From Streptomyces caniferus (lineage in GTDB: Bacteria > Actinomycetota > Actinomycetes > Streptomycetales > Streptomycetaceae), in the NCBI RefSeq assembly GCF_009811555.1, contig NZ_BLIN01000005.1:3481501-3545500 (forward strand): a stretch of DNA of 64,000 nt, given 5' to 3'. Positions 8,213 to 17,816 of the stretch are shown one piece after another. The translations under genes were made by a program, and so were the position numbers. The first letter of the stretch is position 1, and every line of letters begins with the position of its first letter. Under the pieces are notes generated by a model that did not search any database, was not told the DNA's origin, and was given only the letters and a program-made list of their open reading frames with translations.

Positions 8213-9349
8213 TCAGCCGAAGGAAACGCCCTCGGCGTCCCGAAGCACCCGCACCGCGTTCCGCCAGGTCAGCTTCGACAGGTCCGCCTCGGACCACTTG
8301 CGGTCCATCAGTTCGGCGATCAGGTTCGGGTAGCCGGCGACGTCGGCCAGGTCGGCCGGGGTGAAGGCGGTGCCGTCGAAGTCGCCGCCGATCCCGATGT
8401 GGTCGACGCCGGCGACCTCGCGCATGTGGTCGAGGTGGTCGGCGACGGTGGCCGCGGTGGCCATCGGGCGCGGGTTGGCCGCCTCGAAGGCCCGCTGGAC
8501 CGTCATGCCCGCCTCGGTGGTGTCGAGGTGGTGCAGACCGTGCGCCCGCATGTTCTCGTCGGCGCGCTGCGTCCATGCGACGGCTTCCGGCAGCACGAAC
8601 TTCGGCACGAACGTGGCCATCGCGACGCCGCCGTTGGCGGGCAGCTGTGCCAGCACGTCGTCGGGGATGTTGCGCGGATGGTCGCAGACGGCGCGCGCCG
8701 AGGAGTGCGAGAAGATCACCGGCGCGGTGCCGACGCGCAGCGCGTCGCGCATGGTGTCGGCGGAGACGTGCGAGAGGTCGACCAGCATCCCGCAGCGGTT
8801 CATCTCACGGACGACCTCCTCACCGAAGGCCGACAGCCCGTTGTGGCGCGGCTCGTCGGTCGCGGAGTCCGCCCAGTCGATGGTGTCGTTGTGGGTGAGC
8901 GTCATGTAGCGCACCCCCAGCTCGTACAGCGCGCGCAGGGTGGCCAGCGAGTTGTTGATGGAGTGGCCGCCCTCGGCGCCCATGAGGGACGCGATCCGGC
9001 CCTCGGCGCGGGCCGCCTCCATGTCGTCGGCGGTGCGGGCCAGGCGCAGCTCGTCGGGGTAGCGCGCGACCAGCTGCCGCACCACGTCGATCTGTTCGAG
9101 GGTGGCGGTGACGGCCTTGTCGCCCGCGTAGTCGGAGCGGACGTACACCGACCAGAACTGCGCGCCGACGCCGCCGGCCCGCAGCCGCGGCAGGTCGGTG
9201 TGCAGGTGCGCGGACTGGTCGGCGGCGATGTCGCGCCGGTCGAGGTCGTAGCCGACCTGCTCGCGCAGCGCCCAGGGCAGGTCGTTGTGGCCGTCGACGA
9301 CGGGCCAGTTGGCGAGCAGATCCCGGGCGGCGTCCAGGGAGGAGCTCAC
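8213..9349 (-). CDS. Membrane dipeptidase family peptidase (M19)
   Basis: 378 residues, the normal family length. Zinc-site motifs are visible: [10 protein letters not shown] (H-x-D pair, residues ~17-26), [10 protein letters not shown] (bridging Glu), [21 protein letters not shown] (two further His), and GIGGDFDG near the C-terminus. Members hydrolyse dipeptides; bacterial ones also accept D-amino acids or beta-lactam-like substrates. No signal peptide is seen, so it is probably cytoplasmic. The GTG start overlaps the purE stop by 4 bp (GTGA), making it the last gene of a purK-purE-dipeptidase operon. Confidence 0.9.
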   Translation of the reverse strand: MSSSLDAARDLLANWPVVDGHNDLPWALREQVGYDLDRRDIAADQSAHLHTDLPRLRAGGVGAQFWSVYVRSDYAGDKAVTATLEQIDVVRQLVARYPDELRLARTADDMEAARAEGRIASLMGAEGGHSINNSLATLRALYELGVRYMTLTHNDTIDWADSATDEPRHNGLSAFGEEVVREMNRCGMLVDLSHVSADTMRDALRVGTAPVIFSHSSARAVCDHPRNIPDDVLAQLPANGGVAMATFVPKFVLPEAVAWTQRADENMRAHGLHHLDTTEAGMTVQRAFEAANPRPMATAATVADHLDHMREVAGVDHIGIGGDFDGTAFTPADLADVAGYPNLIAELMDRKWSEADLSKLTWRNAVRVLRDAEGVSFG

Positions 9350-9927
9350 TTACCGCCCCCGAAGCCGAAGCCGGCCGGGGAGGCGACCTTGTTGCGCAGC
9401 CGCTTGCCCTTCTCGGTGGCCTGGTCGTTCAGCTCCTGCTGGAACTCCCGCATCCGGCCGAGGAGTTCGGCGTCCTGGGTGGCGAGGATCCGGGCGGCCA
9501 GCAGTCCGGCGTTACGGGCTCCGCCGACCGAGACGGTGGCGACCGGCACGCCGGCCGGCATCTGCACGATGGAGAGGAGGGAGTCCATGCCGTCCAGGTA
9601 CTTGAGCGGCACGGGGACGCCGATGACCGGGAGCGGGGTGACCGAGGCGAGCATCCCGGGGAGGTGGGCCGCGCCCCCTGCGCCCGCGATGATCGCCTTC
9701 AGGCCGCGCTCGGCCGCCTCCTCGCCGTACGCGATCATCTCGCGCGGCATCCGGTGCGCCGAGACGACGTCGACCTCGTAGGGGATCTCGAACTCGTCGA
9801 GGGCCTGCGCGGCGGCCTCCATGACGGGCCAGTCGGAGTCGGAACCCATGACGATGCCGACCACGGGGGACGGGGCGGCGGAGTCGGCGTTCGATGCGGG
9901 GCGCTGGTCGGGCGACGTGGGCGTCAT
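9346..9927 (-). CDS. purE: N5-carboxyaminoimidazole ribonucleotide mutase
   Basis: 193 residues. The phosphate-binding [10 protein letters not shown] (residues ~27-36), VVSAHRMP with the catalytic His, [12 protein letters not shown], and the C-terminal [15 protein letters not shown] are all hallmarks of PurE class I. It moves the carboxylate of N5-CAIR to C4 in purine synthesis, using the product of PurK. Its start overlaps the purK stop by 4 bp (ATGA) and its stop overlaps the dipeptidase start, so the three are translationally coupled. The first ~20 residues are a variable Ser/Pro-rich tail. Confidence 0.96.
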   Translation of the reverse strand: MTPTSPDQRPASNADSAAPSPVVGIVMGSDSDWPVMEAAAQALDEFEIPYEVDVVSAHRMPREMIAYGEEAAERGLKAIIAGAGGAAHLPGMLASVTPLPVIGVPVPLKYLDGMDSLLSIVQMPAGVPVATVSVGGARNAGLLAARILATQDAELLGRMREFQQELNDQATEKGKRLRNKVASPAGFGFGGGK

Positions 9928-11063
9928 TCGGTGATCGTTCCTCGCAGGTAGCCGGCGGCGTGCGCGGCGCGCTCGCGCACATCCGCCAGGTCGTCGCCGT
10001 AGGTGTTGACGTGACCGACCTTACGGCCGGGCTTCACGTCCTTCCCGTACATATGGATCTTCAGCTGCGGGTCCCGCGCCATGCAATGGAGGTACGCGTA
10101 ATACATGTCGGGGTAGTCGCCGCCGAGGACGTTGGCCATGACCGTCCAGCGGGCGCGCGGGCGGGGATCGCCGAGCGGGAGGTCGAGCACGGCGCGGACG
10201 TGGTTGGCGAACTGCGAGGTGATCGCGCCGTCCTGGGTCCAGTGGCCGGAGTTGTGCGGGCGCATGGCGAGCTCGTTGACCAGGATGCGGCCGTCGGCCG
10301 TCTCGAAGAGCTCGACGGCGAGATGGCCGACGACGTCCAGCTCCTGAGCGATGCGCAGCGCCAGCTCCTGGGCCTGGCCCGCGAGCTCCTCGTCGAGGCC
10401 GGGCGCCGGCGCGATCACGGTGTCGCAGACGCCGTCGACCTGGATGGACTCCACGACGGGGTAGGCGACGGCCTGGCCGTGCGGGGAGCGGACGATGTTG
10501 GCGGCCAGTTCGCGGGTGAAATCGACCTTTTCCTCCGCGAGGACGGGCACGCCGGCACGGAACGGCTCAGCGGCCTCCTTGGAGGATCGCACGACCCAGA
10601 CGCCCTTGCCGTCATAGCCGCCGCGGACGGTCTTGAGGATCACCGGGAAGCCCTCGCCCTCCGCCGCGAACCGCTCGACGTCGGCGGGGTCGGAGACGAT
10701 GCGGTGCCGCGGGCAGGGCACGCCGATCGTGTCCAGCTTCGCCCGCATCACCCCCTTGTCCTGGGCGTGCACCAGCGCGGCGGGACCGGGCCGGACGGGG
10801 ATGCCGTCGGCCTCCAGTGCCCGCAAATGCTCGGTGGGGACGTGCTCGTGATCGAAAGTGATCACATCGCAGCCACGAGCGAAGGCACGCAGCGTGTCCA
10901 GATCGCGGTAGTCGCCGATGACGACATCACCGACCACCTGAGCCGCCGAATCCTGCGGAGTGTCGCTGAGGAGCTTGAACTTGATGCCGAGGGGGATACC
11001 CGCCTCGTGGGTCATACGGGCGAGCTGACCGCCGCCGACCATGCCGACTACCGGGAACGTCAC
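9924..11063 (-). CDS. purK: 5-(carboxyamino)imidazole ribonucleotide synthase
   Basis: 379 residues, ATP-grasp. The N-terminal [13 protein letters not shown], the central [17 protein letters not shown] (glycine-rich ATP loop) and the metal site [24 protein letters not shown] are diagnostic. It carboxylates AIR with bicarbonate and ATP to N5-CAIR for PurE. I chose the GTG at 11063 (V-T-F-P-V-V-G-M). The frame stays open to 11309, but that extension has no family character. It heads the purK-purE-dipeptidase operon and is divergent from the chagasin-like gene. Confidence 0.95.
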   Translation of the reverse strand: MTFPVVGMVGGGQLARMTHEAGIPLGIKFKLLSDTPQDSAAQVVGDVVIGDYRDLDTLRAFARGCDVITFDHEHVPTEHLRALEADGIPVRPGPAALVHAQDKGVMRAKLDTIGVPCPRHRIVSDPADVERFAAEGEGFPVILKTVRGGYDGKGVWVVRSSKEAAEPFRAGVPVLAEEKVDFTRELAANIVRSPHGQAVAYPVVESIQVDGVCDTVIAPAPGLDEELAGQAQELALRIAQELDVVGHLAVELFETADGRILVNELAMRPHNSGHWTQDGAITSQFANHVRAVLDLPLGDPRPRARWTVMANVLGGDYPDMYYAYLHCMARDPQLKIHMYGKDVKPGRKVGHVNTYGDDLADVRERAAHAAGYLRGTITE

Positions 11064-11228
11064 GCCCCCAGGGTATCCGTACGACAGCGCGGCCCCGACT
11101 CGGGGCTTGGATGATCCTCTGAGTTCGCACGTTCGAAGATCACCGGGGAAGATCGGCACGGGCGCTTGGTCCCGCACCGCCGGGCCGGGACCGGCGCCCT
11201 TGCCGGGCCCGGCAAAAGGGGAGGCCGG

Positions 11229-11660
11229 ATGGAGAACAGTGGCATACCAGGGGGCTCCAGGAGGCTGGTGATCGTCGTCGCGATCGCCGCCCTGCTGATC
11301 GCCCTGCACTCCGTTTTCAGCCAGTTGTCCGCCCCCGAGGTCTTCGACGCGGACGACACCGAGATCGCCGTCTCCCCCGGTGACCGCTTCAGCGTGAAGG
11401 TCTCCGACGACCCCGCCGACGGCTACCGCTGGATCATCGCCGAGCCCCGCCCCGACCCGGCCGTCCTCCGGGCCGCCGGCGCGCGCGTGAGCACCGGCGG
11501 CCCGCCCGCGGCAGGCACGGGCACCGGCCGCTACCTCGCCTTCGAGGCCGTCCGGCCGGGCCGTACGGACTTACGGCTGCTGCGCTGCCGGCGCTGCGGC
11601 ACCGGCGCGGCCGACGAGAGGGGCGCCCGCAGCCTCAACTTCCGTGTCACCGTCGGCTGA
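11229..11660 (+). CDS. Chagasin-like (I42 family) membrane-anchored protein with an in-frame TTA codon
   Basis: 143 residues. One N-terminal membrane helix (~13-32) is followed by a small beta domain with the I42 inhibitor pattern: a loop rich in Asp ending in DGYRWIIAEP (family: G-Y-x-W), and a later GRYLAFEAVRPGRTDL strand. Such proteins block cysteine peptidases; in bacteria many are uncharacterised exported proteins. The ATG is preceded by GGGGAG at 11219-11224. Codon 115 (11571-11573) is TTA, the only in-frame TTA I found in the window, so translation should depend on the bldA tRNA. It is divergent from purK. Confidence 0.65.
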   Translation: MENSGIPGGSRRLVIVVAIAALLIALHSVFSQLSAPEVFDADDTEIAVSPGDRFSVKVSDDPADGYRWIIAEPRPDPAVLRAAGARVSTGGPPAAGTGTGRYLAFEAVRPGRTDLRLLRCRRCGTGAADERGARSLNFRVTVG

Positions 11661-11793
11661 CCCGTTCGGACCGTGCGGCGTTGCGCACGGACACGACAGA
11701 TGGCAGGCAGTGCCCTCGGGCCCTGGTTAGCATGAGGAAGCGGATCAGACGGACGACCGCGGACACCGCCACGACAGGAGCTGAACGATCACC

Positions 11794-12303
11794 ATGAGTG
11801 AACGGAGCGCGCTGCGGTCGAGGCTGGAGGCGCTCTTCCGGGAACTGGTGAAGTTCGGCGCGGTCGGCGGCGCGGGGGTCGTGGTCAACTTCGCGGTGTT
11901 CAACCTCGTGCGGCATCTGACCGAGGTGCCCGTGGTCCGGGCCAGCATCATCGCGACGGTCGTGGCCACCGGCACCAACTACCTCGGCTACCGCTACTTC
12001 ACCTACCGCGACCGCGACAAGCAGGGCCGGACGAAGGAGCTCACGCTCTTCCTGCTGTTCAGCGCGGTCGGCCTGGTGATCGAGAACGGTCTGCTCTACG
12101 TCGCGACGTACGGGTTCCACTGGGACAGCCCGCTGCAGAGCAACGTCTTCAAGTTCGTCGGCATCGGCATCGCCACGCTCTTCCGCTTCTGGTCCTACCG
12201 CACCTGGGTCTTCCGGGCGCTGCCCGCGCGAGAAGCCGTGGAGACCGCCGAGTCGTTCCTGGCCGACGGCCCGCAGCGCCCGCGCAGCGCCTCCCGCAAG
12301 TAG
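11794..12303 (+). CDS. GtrA-like family membrane protein
   Basis: 169 residues with four predicted membrane helices, first FGAVGGAGVVVNFAVFNLV (~25-43), then a charged loop YRYFTYRDRDKQGRTKE, and the last ending in FRFWSYRTWVF. The R-F-W-S-Y-R-x-W-V-F ending and the G-G-x-G-x-x-x-N-F start are typical of GtrA. Members help move polyprenyl-linked sugars across the membrane for glycosylation of wall polymers. An AGGAG site lies at 11778-11782. It ends 24 bp from the convergent histidine kinase. Confidence 0.88.
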   Translation: MSERSALRSRLEALFRELVKFGAVGGAGVVVNFAVFNLVRHLTEVPVVRASIIATVVATGTNYLGYRYFTYRDRDKQGRTKELTLFLLFSAVGLVIENGLLYVATYGFHWDSPLQSNVFKFVGIGIATLFRFWSYRTWVFRALPAREAVETAESFLADGPQRPRSASRK

Positions 12304-12327
12304 CCCGGGGCCCTGCAGCCGCGGGCC

Positions 12328-13575
12328 TCAGTCCTCGACGGACTCCGCCTCGCGGGCCAGGAACAGTGCGAAGACCGGCGGATGCGGCTGCAGCAGCTCC
12401 AGCCGCCCGCCGTCCGCCTCCGCGAGGTCCCGTGCGACGGCCAGGCCGAGCCCGGTGGAGTTCCGGCCGGAGACCGTGCGCTCGAAGACCCGCGAGCCGA
12501 GGTCCGGCGGAACCCCGGGCCCGGCGTCGATGACCTCGACCACCGCCTGGTTGCCGGTGACGCGGGTACGCAGCGCGACCGTCCCGTCGCCGTGCATCAG
12601 CGAGTTCTCGATCAGGGTGGCGAGCACCTGGGCGACCGCGCCGGGGGTGCCGACGGCCCGCAGGCCCTTCTTGCCGGAGCGCACGATGGCCCGCCCCGCG
12701 CTGCGGTAGGCCGGCCGCCACTCCTCGATCTGCTGCTTGACCACCTCGTCGAGGTCGAAGGCGACCGCGGAGCCGCTGCGCGGGTCCCGGGAATTGGTCA
12801 GCAGCCGCTGGACGACATCCGTCAGCCGCTCCACCTGCGCCAGCGCGATGGTGGCCTCTTCCTTCACGGTGTCCGGATCGTCGGTGACGGTGATCTCCTC
12901 CAGCCGCATGGACAGCGCGGTCAGCGGCGTCCGCAGCTGGTGCGAGGCGTCCGCGGCCAGCCGCCGCTCGGCGGTCAGCATCCGCGCGATCCGCTCGGCG
13001 CTGGCGTCCAGCACATCGGCGACCCGGTCCAGCTCCTGGACGCCGTAGCGGCGGTGGCGCGGGCGGGGGTCGCCGGAGCCGAGCCGCTCGGCGGTCTCGG
13101 CGAGGTCGGTGAGCGGCGCGGTCAGCCGGCGGCCCTGGCGGACGGCCAGGATGACGGCCGCGATGATCGCCAACAGCGCCACGGCCAGAATCACCAGCAG
13201 CGTCCGGCCGATCTCCGCGCTGACCATGGAGCGGGAGGCCTGGACCGTCACCGACTCACCGCGGTCGCCGCGCACCTGCGACTCGATGACGTCGCCCGAG
13301 GGCCGCTTCCCGATCTCGATCGGCGCCTTGCCGGGCACCTTGATCTTCGCGTACCGCTTGGCGGTGATCTGCTCGGAGAGGATGTCCGGGGTGATCTTCT
13401 CGCCGCTGCCCAGCCGGCTCTCCACTATCCCGACCAGCCGGACCGCCTCGGACGCCACGCTCTCCTGGGCACCGGCCTGGATGGTGCGGGTCTCGACGAT
13501 GACGAGCGAGACACCGAAGACGGCGATCACGACGAGCACCACGGCGAGCGTGGAGTTGATCAGGCGGCGGCGCAC
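12328..13575 (-). CDS. Two-component sensor histidine kinase
   Basis: 415 residues. Membrane helices at ~5-27 and ~122-146 frame an extracellular sensor of ~95 residues, and a HAMP segment follows (RRLTAPLTDLAETAERLGSG). The H-box ADASHQLRTPLTALSMRLEE puts the phospho-accepting histidine at 212. The ATPase part has an N-box-like ATLIENSLMHGDG, then VIDAGPGVP and STGLGLAVARDLAEADGG. It phosphorylates the response regulator encoded 6 bp upstream in the same operon. The sensor domain resembles nothing I can name, so the signal is unknown. Confidence 0.92.
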   Translation of the reverse strand: MRRRLINSTLAVVLVVIAVFGVSLVIVETRTIQAGAQESVASEAVRLVGIVESRLGSGEKITPDILSEQITAKRYAKIKVPGKAPIEIGKRPSGDVIESQVRGDRGESVTVQASRSMVSAEIGRTLLVILAVALLAIIAAVILAVRQGRRLTAPLTDLAETAERLGSGDPRPRHRRYGVQELDRVADVLDASAERIARMLTAERRLAADASHQLRTPLTALSMRLEEITVTDDPDTVKEEATIALAQVERLTDVVQRLLTNSRDPRSGSAVAFDLDEVVKQQIEEWRPAYRSAGRAIVRSGKKGLRAVGTPGAVAQVLATLIENSLMHGDGTVALRTRVTGNQAVVEVIDAGPGVPPDLGSRVFERTVSGRNSTGLGLAVARDLAEADGGRLELLQPHPPVFALFLAREAESVED

Positions 13576-13581
13576 GGGCCC

Positions 13582-14262
<681 letters not shown>

Positions 14263-14766
14263 GGCCCGATGGTAGTCCGATGTATCCGGACCCTGGGGCG
14301 GACCAGCGCGGATGGCCGACGGCGTACCGTTCCTGCAGCGTGGCCCGTGTGCGCCCCGGGCGCGCGCGAGGGCGCGTGGTCGCCCAAAGGAGCGCTTGCA
14401 GTTCCCCATAGTGGTGTGAGCGTTGTCTCACGCAGCCCAACGCCCGTGCAACCGGACGTATGGTGGCGGGACGTCCATCGCTCAACCACCGGGGCCCTTG
14501 ACTCTCAACTGACGTCAACGGTCCCTCGTTGTGTGCAGGGCTGGAACCCCCGGCCTCGAGACACAGTGATCGACCTGTCGACCGGGTCCGCAGCGCCAAC
14601 AGCACGGGGGGCGTGGATCCCGGTGTACGACCGTCCTGCCGACTCCTGCTCTGCGCGGTGTCGAACCTCCCGGACGTGGGGGGCGGGCAGGTCTGCGCCG
14701 GTGCCGGTCACCCCCACCCGGGCGCGTATCGGCCTGCGAACGCGTCCCGAGCAGCAAGGAAGCACC
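14263..14766. other. Intergenic region between response regulator and POT transporter
   Basis: No convincing gene. It holds divergent promoter space: a TTGACT box at 14498-14503 is followed by the palindrome TGACGTCA at 14510-14517, and a small inverted repeat GTGAG/CTCAC lies at 14416-14431. Frames that cross it are extensions of genes on either side. Confidence 0.5.
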
Positions 14767-16272
14767 ATGGCGTCCAGCCTGACGAAGGACGCGGCCCAGC
14801 AGGGGAACCCTGTAGACGGCGGCAAGACCTTCTTCGGCCACCCCCGCGGACTGGCCACTCTCTTCATGACCGAGATGTGGGAGCGCTTCAGCTTCTACGG
14901 CATGAAGGCTCTACTCCCGCTGTACCTGATCGCGCCCGGCGGCATGCACATGCAGGCCACCACGGCCACGGCGATCTACTCCGTGTACATGGCGATGGTC
15001 TACCTGCTCGCCATGCCCGGCGGCTGGGTGGCCGACCGCTTCTGGGGGCCGCGCAAGACGGTCGCGATCGGCGCCTGTGTCGTCATCGCGGGCCACATCA
15101 CGCTCGCCCTGCCCACCGCGGCGACCTTCTTCGCCGGCCTGGTGCTGGTCGCGCTCGGCTCCGGCCTGCTGAAGGCGAACATCTCCACGATGGTCGGCCA
15201 CCTCTACAACGGCCCGGAGGACCCGCGCCGTGACGGTGGCTTCACGCTCTTCTACATCGGCATCAACCTGGGCGCCTTCCTTGCCCCGCTGAGCATCGGC
15301 ACCGTCGGCGAGGGCATCAACTGGCACTTCGGGTTCACCCTCGCCGCCGTCGGCATGGCCCTCGGCCTCGTCCAGTTCCTGCTCGGCACGCGCCACCTGA
15401 GCCCGGAGAGCAGCGTGGTCGCCCAGCCCGCGACGCCCGAGGAGAAGGCGTCCGTGCTGCGCAAGGGCCTGATCTGGCTGGTCGTCGCGACGGTCTTCTA
15501 CACCCTGCTCGGGGTGACCGGGAACTTCGCCGACTGGGCGCTGATGCCGATCACCATCGCCGGTCTGGTCATCCCGATCGCGGTCCTGTTCCGCATGAAG
15601 CGCGACAAGGAGGTCACGGAACTCGAGCAGTCCAAGCTGTCGGGCTACATCTGGTTCTTCGTGGTCGCCGCCGTCTTCTGGATGATCTACGACCAGAACG
15701 GCTCGACCCTCTCGATCTTCGGCGAGAACTCCACGACGAACGACCTGCTGGGCTTCCACTTCCCGACGTCCTGGTACCAGTCGCTGAACCCGGTCTTCAT
15801 CATGGCGCTCGCCCCGGTGGTCGCCTCGGCGTGGCTGTGGCTGAACAAGCGCGAGAAGGAGCCCAGCACCGCGGTCAAGTTCGCGTCCAGCCTCGCGCTG
15901 ATCGGCCTCTCGTTCGGGGTCTTCCTCGTCCCGCTGATCGACACCGCCGCCAACGGCGGCAAGGTCAGCCCGATGTGGCTGGTGGCGATCTACTTCGTCC
16001 AGACCGTCGGTGAGCTGTGCCTCTCCCCGGTCGGCCTGTCGGTCACCACGAAGATGGCGCCCGCCAAGTACAGCTCCCAGATGATGGGTGTCTGGTTCCT
16101 CGCGGTCACCGCGGGCGACTCGGTGTCGGGTCTGCTGACCTCGCCGCAGCTGAACGTCGACCTGAACAACTCGGTCTCGGTCACCGTCGAGGCCGTGCTC
16201 GCGGTCGTCGCCGGCCTCGGCATCTGGATGTCCCGCAAGCGGATCAAGGAGCTGATGGGCAGCGTCAACTAG
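14767..16272 (+). CDS. POT/PTR family proton-dependent oligopeptide transporter
   Basis: 501 residues, about 14 membrane helices. The family signature E-x-x-E-R (Glu36, Glu39, Arg40 in TEMWERFSFYGMK) couples protons to peptide uptake. GGWVADRFWGPRKTV is the conserved loop between helices 2 and 3, and FTLFYIGINLGAFLAPL matches the PTR2 signature of helix 5. It imports di- and tripeptides. The ATG follows an AAGGAAG site at 14757-14763. The gene stands alone, with a terminator hairpin after it. Confidence 0.93.
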   Translation: MASSLTKDAAQQGNPVDGGKTFFGHPRGLATLFMTEMWERFSFYGMKALLPLYLIAPGGMHMQATTATAIYSVYMAMVYLLAMPGGWVADRFWGPRKTVAIGACVVIAGHITLALPTAATFFAGLVLVALGSGLLKANISTMVGHLYNGPEDPRRDGGFTLFYIGINLGAFLAPLSIGTVGEGINWHFGFTLAAVGMALGLVQFLLGTRHLSPESSVVAQPATPEEKASVLRKGLIWLVVATVFYTLLGVTGNFADWALMPITIAGLVIPIAVLFRMKRDKEVTELEQSKLSGYIWFFVVAAVFWMIYDQNGSTLSIFGENSTTNDLLGFHFPTSWYQSLNPVFIMALAPVVASAWLWLNKREKEPSTAVKFASSLALIGLSFGVFLVPLIDTAANGGKVSPMWLVAIYFVQTVGELCLSPVGLSVTTKMAPAKYSSQMMGVWFLAVTAGDSVSGLLTSPQLNVDLNNSVSVTVEAVLAVVAGLGIWMSRKRIKELMGSVN

Positions 16273-16295
16273 CGTCTGCCGGCCCCGTACGACGG

Positions 16296-16329
16296 AGGGG
16301 GCGTCGCACCCGGTGGTGCGACGCCCCCT
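16296..16329. terminator. Terminator hairpin
   Basis: A perfect 15-bp stem (16296-16310 with 16315-16329) with loop CGGT, followed by TT, lies between the convergent POT transporter and the LAETG surface protein. Confidence 0.8.
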
Positions 16330-16355
16330 TTGTGCTTTCCGGTGGCCGTGCCGCG

Positions 16356-17816
16356 TCAGCGGACCCGCGCCCGGCGCCGCGGCAGGAACGTGAAGACCGC
16401 CCCGCCCAGCAGGATGACCGTGCCGGCGACGAGGCCGAGCGCGGTCAGCGCACCGTGGTCGCTCGCCCCGGTCTCGGCGAGGCCGCCACTGCCGCCGGAG
16501 ACGCTCGCCGGTCCCGCCGCGCTGCCGCCGGAGGCCGCGGCGCCGCCCGCCGCACCGCCGGAGGTGCCGCCCTGCTGCGCCGAGGTGTCCAGGGCGAGCG
16601 AGACGCCCGGGTCCTTCTCCGGGGTGCAGGTGGTGGTCGTCCCCAGGGCGTTGACGGTGAGCACGCCCGGGGTGAGCGTGGCCTTGCCGGTGGCGCCCGG
16701 CTTGTAGGTGCCCTTCAGGTCGGGGATCGCGATCGGCTGGCCCGACTTGATCGGCGCGGCGTTGGTCGGCCCCTCGACCTTCACCGATCCCTTGTCCGCG
16801 CCGCCGACCTTGACGTCCATCGACGGCTTGACCGAGTCCTTGGGGATGTCCGCCGGGCTGTCCATGACGGACTTGCCGAACTTCACCGTCAGGGCATAAC
16901 TGCCGCCCTTCTTCACGGCGTCGATCTGGACCGGCGAGGTCGCCTTCTTGTCCCCGATGGGCGTCTTGCAGGCGTACGGGACCTGCACCTGCTTGCCCTT
17001 GTACGCGGTGCCGTCGGGGTCGCCGCCGGAGCCGCCGGTGGTCGAACCGCCGGACGAACCCGCGCTCGTGCCGCCGTCGGTGGTACCCGTCGTGGTGCCG
17101 GTGGTCGTGCCAGTGGTCGTGCCCGCGGTGGTGCCGGACGTCCCGGCGGTGGTCCCGCTCGTGGTCCCCGTGGTCGTGCCCGACGTGGTCCCACTGGTCG
17201 TGCCCGACGTGGTGCCGCTGGTCGTCCCGCTCGTGGTGCCGCTCGTGGTGCCGCCGGAACCGCCCCCGCCGTCGGTCACCTTGATGGTGACCGCGGGCCG
17301 CACCGCCTCCTTGGGCGAGCACTTGGTGTCCGTGGAGATCGGCTTGTTGACGTTGATGTTGTAGAAGCCGGGCGTCAGCGTGACCTCACCCGGCTTCTGC
17401 AGCTTCAGCTTGCCCTTCATGTCGGACAGCTTCATCGCACTGCCCTTGGGGATCGGCGGGTTCTCCCGTGGGCCCTGCATGGCCAGATCGCCGGTCTGCG
17501 CCCCGGCCACCTTGATCGTGCCGGTCGGCTGGACGGTGTTCTCCCCCAGATCGAGGATGTCGGGGTTCTTGGAGGCTCCCTCGACGGTCTTCCAGACCAC
17601 CTCGATCTCGTCGCCCACCTTCGCGGTCGCGGGCGCGGTGACCGCCACCTTCGTGGTGCCCTCGACCGGCGGCAGCCCCGATATCGGCGGCGGCAGACAC
17701 TCCGTCTTGTACGACACCTCGGCCGCCTGGGCGGTACCGGCCGCTGCCATGATGCCCGCACCCGCGAGCACCATGGCGGCGGCCGAGGCCACCGCGGCTC
17801 TCCTCCGTTGCCTCAT
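16356..17816 (-). CDS. LAETG-anchored surface protein with two related domains and a Thr/Ser/Gly linker
   Basis: 486 residues. A signal peptide (cleavage likely after AQA, residue ~32) is followed by domain 1 (~35-195), a linker of repeating G-T-T-S (~200-250) and domain 2 (~265-425). The C-terminal sorting signal is LAETG at 446-450, a hydrophobic helix and FLPRRRARVR. LAXTG is the class E sortase motif of Streptomyces. The two domains share patterns such as P-x-P-I-x-x-x-D-L/M-K-G and a late T-x-C-x-P-K/E. Domain 2 is also clearly related to the LPQTG protein at 20076. The ATG has an AAAGG site, and its first base overlaps the last base of the upstream gene's stop (TGATG). The function is unknown. 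Confidence 0.82.
   Translation of the reverse strand: MRQRRRAAVASAAAMVLAGAGIMAAAGTAQAAEVSYKTECLPPPISGLPPVEGTTKVAVTAPATAKVGDEIEVVWKTVEGASKNPDILDLGENTVQPTGTIKVAGAQTGDLAMQGPRENPPIPKGSAMKLSDMKGKLKLQKPGEVTLTPGFYNINVNKPISTDTKCSPKEAVRPAVTIKVTDGGGGSGGTTSGTTSGTTSGTTSGTTSGTTSGTTTGTTSGTTAGTSGTTAGTTTGTTTGTTTGTTDGGTSAGSSGGSTTGGSGGDPDGTAYKGKQVQVPYACKTPIGDKKATSPVQIDAVKKGGSYALTVKFGKSVMDSPADIPKDSVKPSMDVKVGGADKGSVKVEGPTNAAPIKSGQPIAIPDLKGTYKPGATGKATLTPGVLTVNALGTTTTCTPEKDPGVSLALDTSAQQGGTSGGAAGGAAASGGSAAGPASVSGGSGGLAETGASDHGALTALGLVAGTVILLGGAVFTFLPRRRARVR
17070..17265 (-). repeat. Low-complexity Gly-Thr-Thr-Ser coding repeat
   Basis: DNA units related to GGCACCACGAGC repeat about a dozen times with small changes, encoding the linker of the LAETG protein. 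Such tracts can change length by slippage. Confidence 0.7.
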
